Assembly: GCA_030591745.1 (NCBI GenBank)
Contig: JAUVAM010000221.1
Coordinates: 1-6,694 of the forward strand
DNA length: 6,694 nucleotides
Direction: 5' to 3'
From: Deltaproteobacteria bacterium
GTDB taxonomy: Bacteria > Myxococcota > B64-G9
In this document: piece after piece, positions 6,116 through 6,694 of the stretch
How the letters are laid out: each line of letters opens with the position of its first letter
Numbering within the stretch: position 1 is the first letter of the stretch
Made by a program: the position numbers and the translations under genes
Notes under the pieces: model-generated
What the model was told of the DNA's origin: nothing
Seen by the model: only the letters and a program-made list of their open reading frames with translations
The model's database searches: none

Positions 6116-6694
6116 ATGTTTGGACTCTTTCGATCCTGGCGCCGCCGTCGACTCGCAAAAAAACCAATGCCCGAGCATTGGCTCGCCATCCTGAAATCCA
6201 AAGTACCCTTTTACCAGCACCTGGCCCCCGAATACCTTGATCGCTTCCACGAACTACTCAAGGTCTTCATCTGGGAGAAGTACTTCATCGGGGCCGGAGG
6301 CTTGGAGATTAGCGACGAGCATCGGGTGGTCATCGGCGCCTCGGCCGTACGGCTGATTTTGCACCTGGACCTGGGGTACTACGACCGCCTGACCGAAATC
6401 TTGGTCTATCCCTATGTTTACACCCACCCGGATGTGCAAGGGGCCATTTTTGGCGAGGCTCACACCTGGGGCACGGTGGTCCTGAGTTGGCCTGCCGTGG
6501 AGCAGGGCCTGGCCAACCCCTCCGACGGCCACGAAACCGCCGGCCATGAGTTCGCGCATGTCTTGGATCAAGCGGACGGCGTCTTCGACGGCACGCCGGA
6601 GCTAAGTGCCCGGGGAGATTACGATCCCTGGGCGCAAACCATGAGCAAGCACTACCTGCGCCTGCGCAAACGCCGACGGCCCGAGCGCGATGTG
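6116..6694 (+). CDS. mtfA: MtfA-like zinc peptidase, family M90 (C-terminus cut by window edge)
   Basis: Cytoplasmic zinc-dependent peptidase related to E. coli MtfA, which binds the glucose repressor Mlc and has aminopeptidase activity. The first 193 codons are present; E. coli MtfA has about 265. Visible hallmarks are a basic N-terminus (FRSWRRRRLAKK, 5-16), a helical N-terminal part with a conserved-looking FIWEKYFIGAGGLEISDE segment (51-68), YPYVY (98-102), GEAHTWGTVVLSW (113-125), and the zinc motif HEFAH (144-148) followed by VLDQADG, matching the family HEFAHxLD pattern. His144 and His148 should bind zinc and Glu145 act as catalyst; the third zinc ligand should lie beyond the edge. There is no signal peptide. 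No Shine-Dalgarno site precedes the ATG at 6116, which is odd for this window. It is divergent from the lipoprotein-receptor operon, and a functional link is not evident. Whether this lineage has an Mlc partner cannot be told. Confidence 0.92.
   Translation, partial: MFGLFRSWRRRRLAKKPMPEHWLAILKSKVPFYQHLAPEYLDRFHELLKVFIWEKYFIGAGGLEISDEHRVVIGASAVRLILHLDLGYYDRLTEILVYPYVYTHPDVQGAIFGEAHTWGTVVLSWPAVEQGLANPSDGHETAGHEFAHVLDQADGVFDGTPELSARGDYDPWAQTMSKHYLRLRKRRRPERDV

Noticed and set aside
6254..6571. Minus-strand open frame of 105 codons
   Set aside because: It is antisense to the MtfA-like peptidase, including its HEFAH zinc motif.

Overview
The window comes from a Gram-negative bacterium with an outer membrane: it encodes a TonB-dependent outer-membrane receptor and two lipoproteins with clear lipoboxes. 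Base composition is moderately GC-rich and looks uniform, and genes are tightly packed. I see no RNA gene, insertion sequence, CRISPR array, integrase or attachment site. Family content fits a proteobacterial or deltaproteobacterial-type lineage, but nothing here fixes the taxon.

Layout, left to right. (1) A major-facilitator transporter of the oxalate/formate antiporter (OFA) type lies on the minus strand, 1-1248; its last codons run off the left edge. (2) Across a 62-bp divergent gap, a plus-strand lipoprotein (1311-2270) joins a PDZ-like domain to a thioredoxin-like domain with no CxxC. (3) After a 121-bp gap containing a small perfect hairpin, an unrecognised, mostly helical 371-residue protein (2392-3507) follows on the plus strand. 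It has hydrophobic Gly/Ala-rich segments near its C-terminus. (4) Its 3' end overlaps, tail to tail, the end of a minus-strand TonB-dependent receptor gene (3440-5512). (5) The receptor gene is translationally coupled (TGATG overlap) to an upstream gene for a small surface-type lipoprotein (5512-6012). (6) A 103-bp divergent gap with a plausible promoter for the lipoprotein-receptor operon separates it from a plus-strand MtfA-like (peptidase family M90) zinc peptidase (6116 to the right edge, truncated).

The one functional unit that can be argued from sequence is the lipoprotein-receptor operon. It probably forms an outer-membrane uptake system in which a surface or periplasmic lipoprotein assists a plug-and-barrel transporter of the BtuB/Cir type; the substrate cannot be read from the sequence. 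The OFA transporter suggests inner-membrane exchange of a small carboxylate, with no evident link to that operon. The PDZ/thioredoxin lipoprotein and the helical protein share a strand and might be co-transcribed, but the gap and hairpin leave this open. The most unusual items are the catalytically dead thioredoxin-PDZ lipoprotein, the unrecognised helical protein, and the convergent coding overlap.
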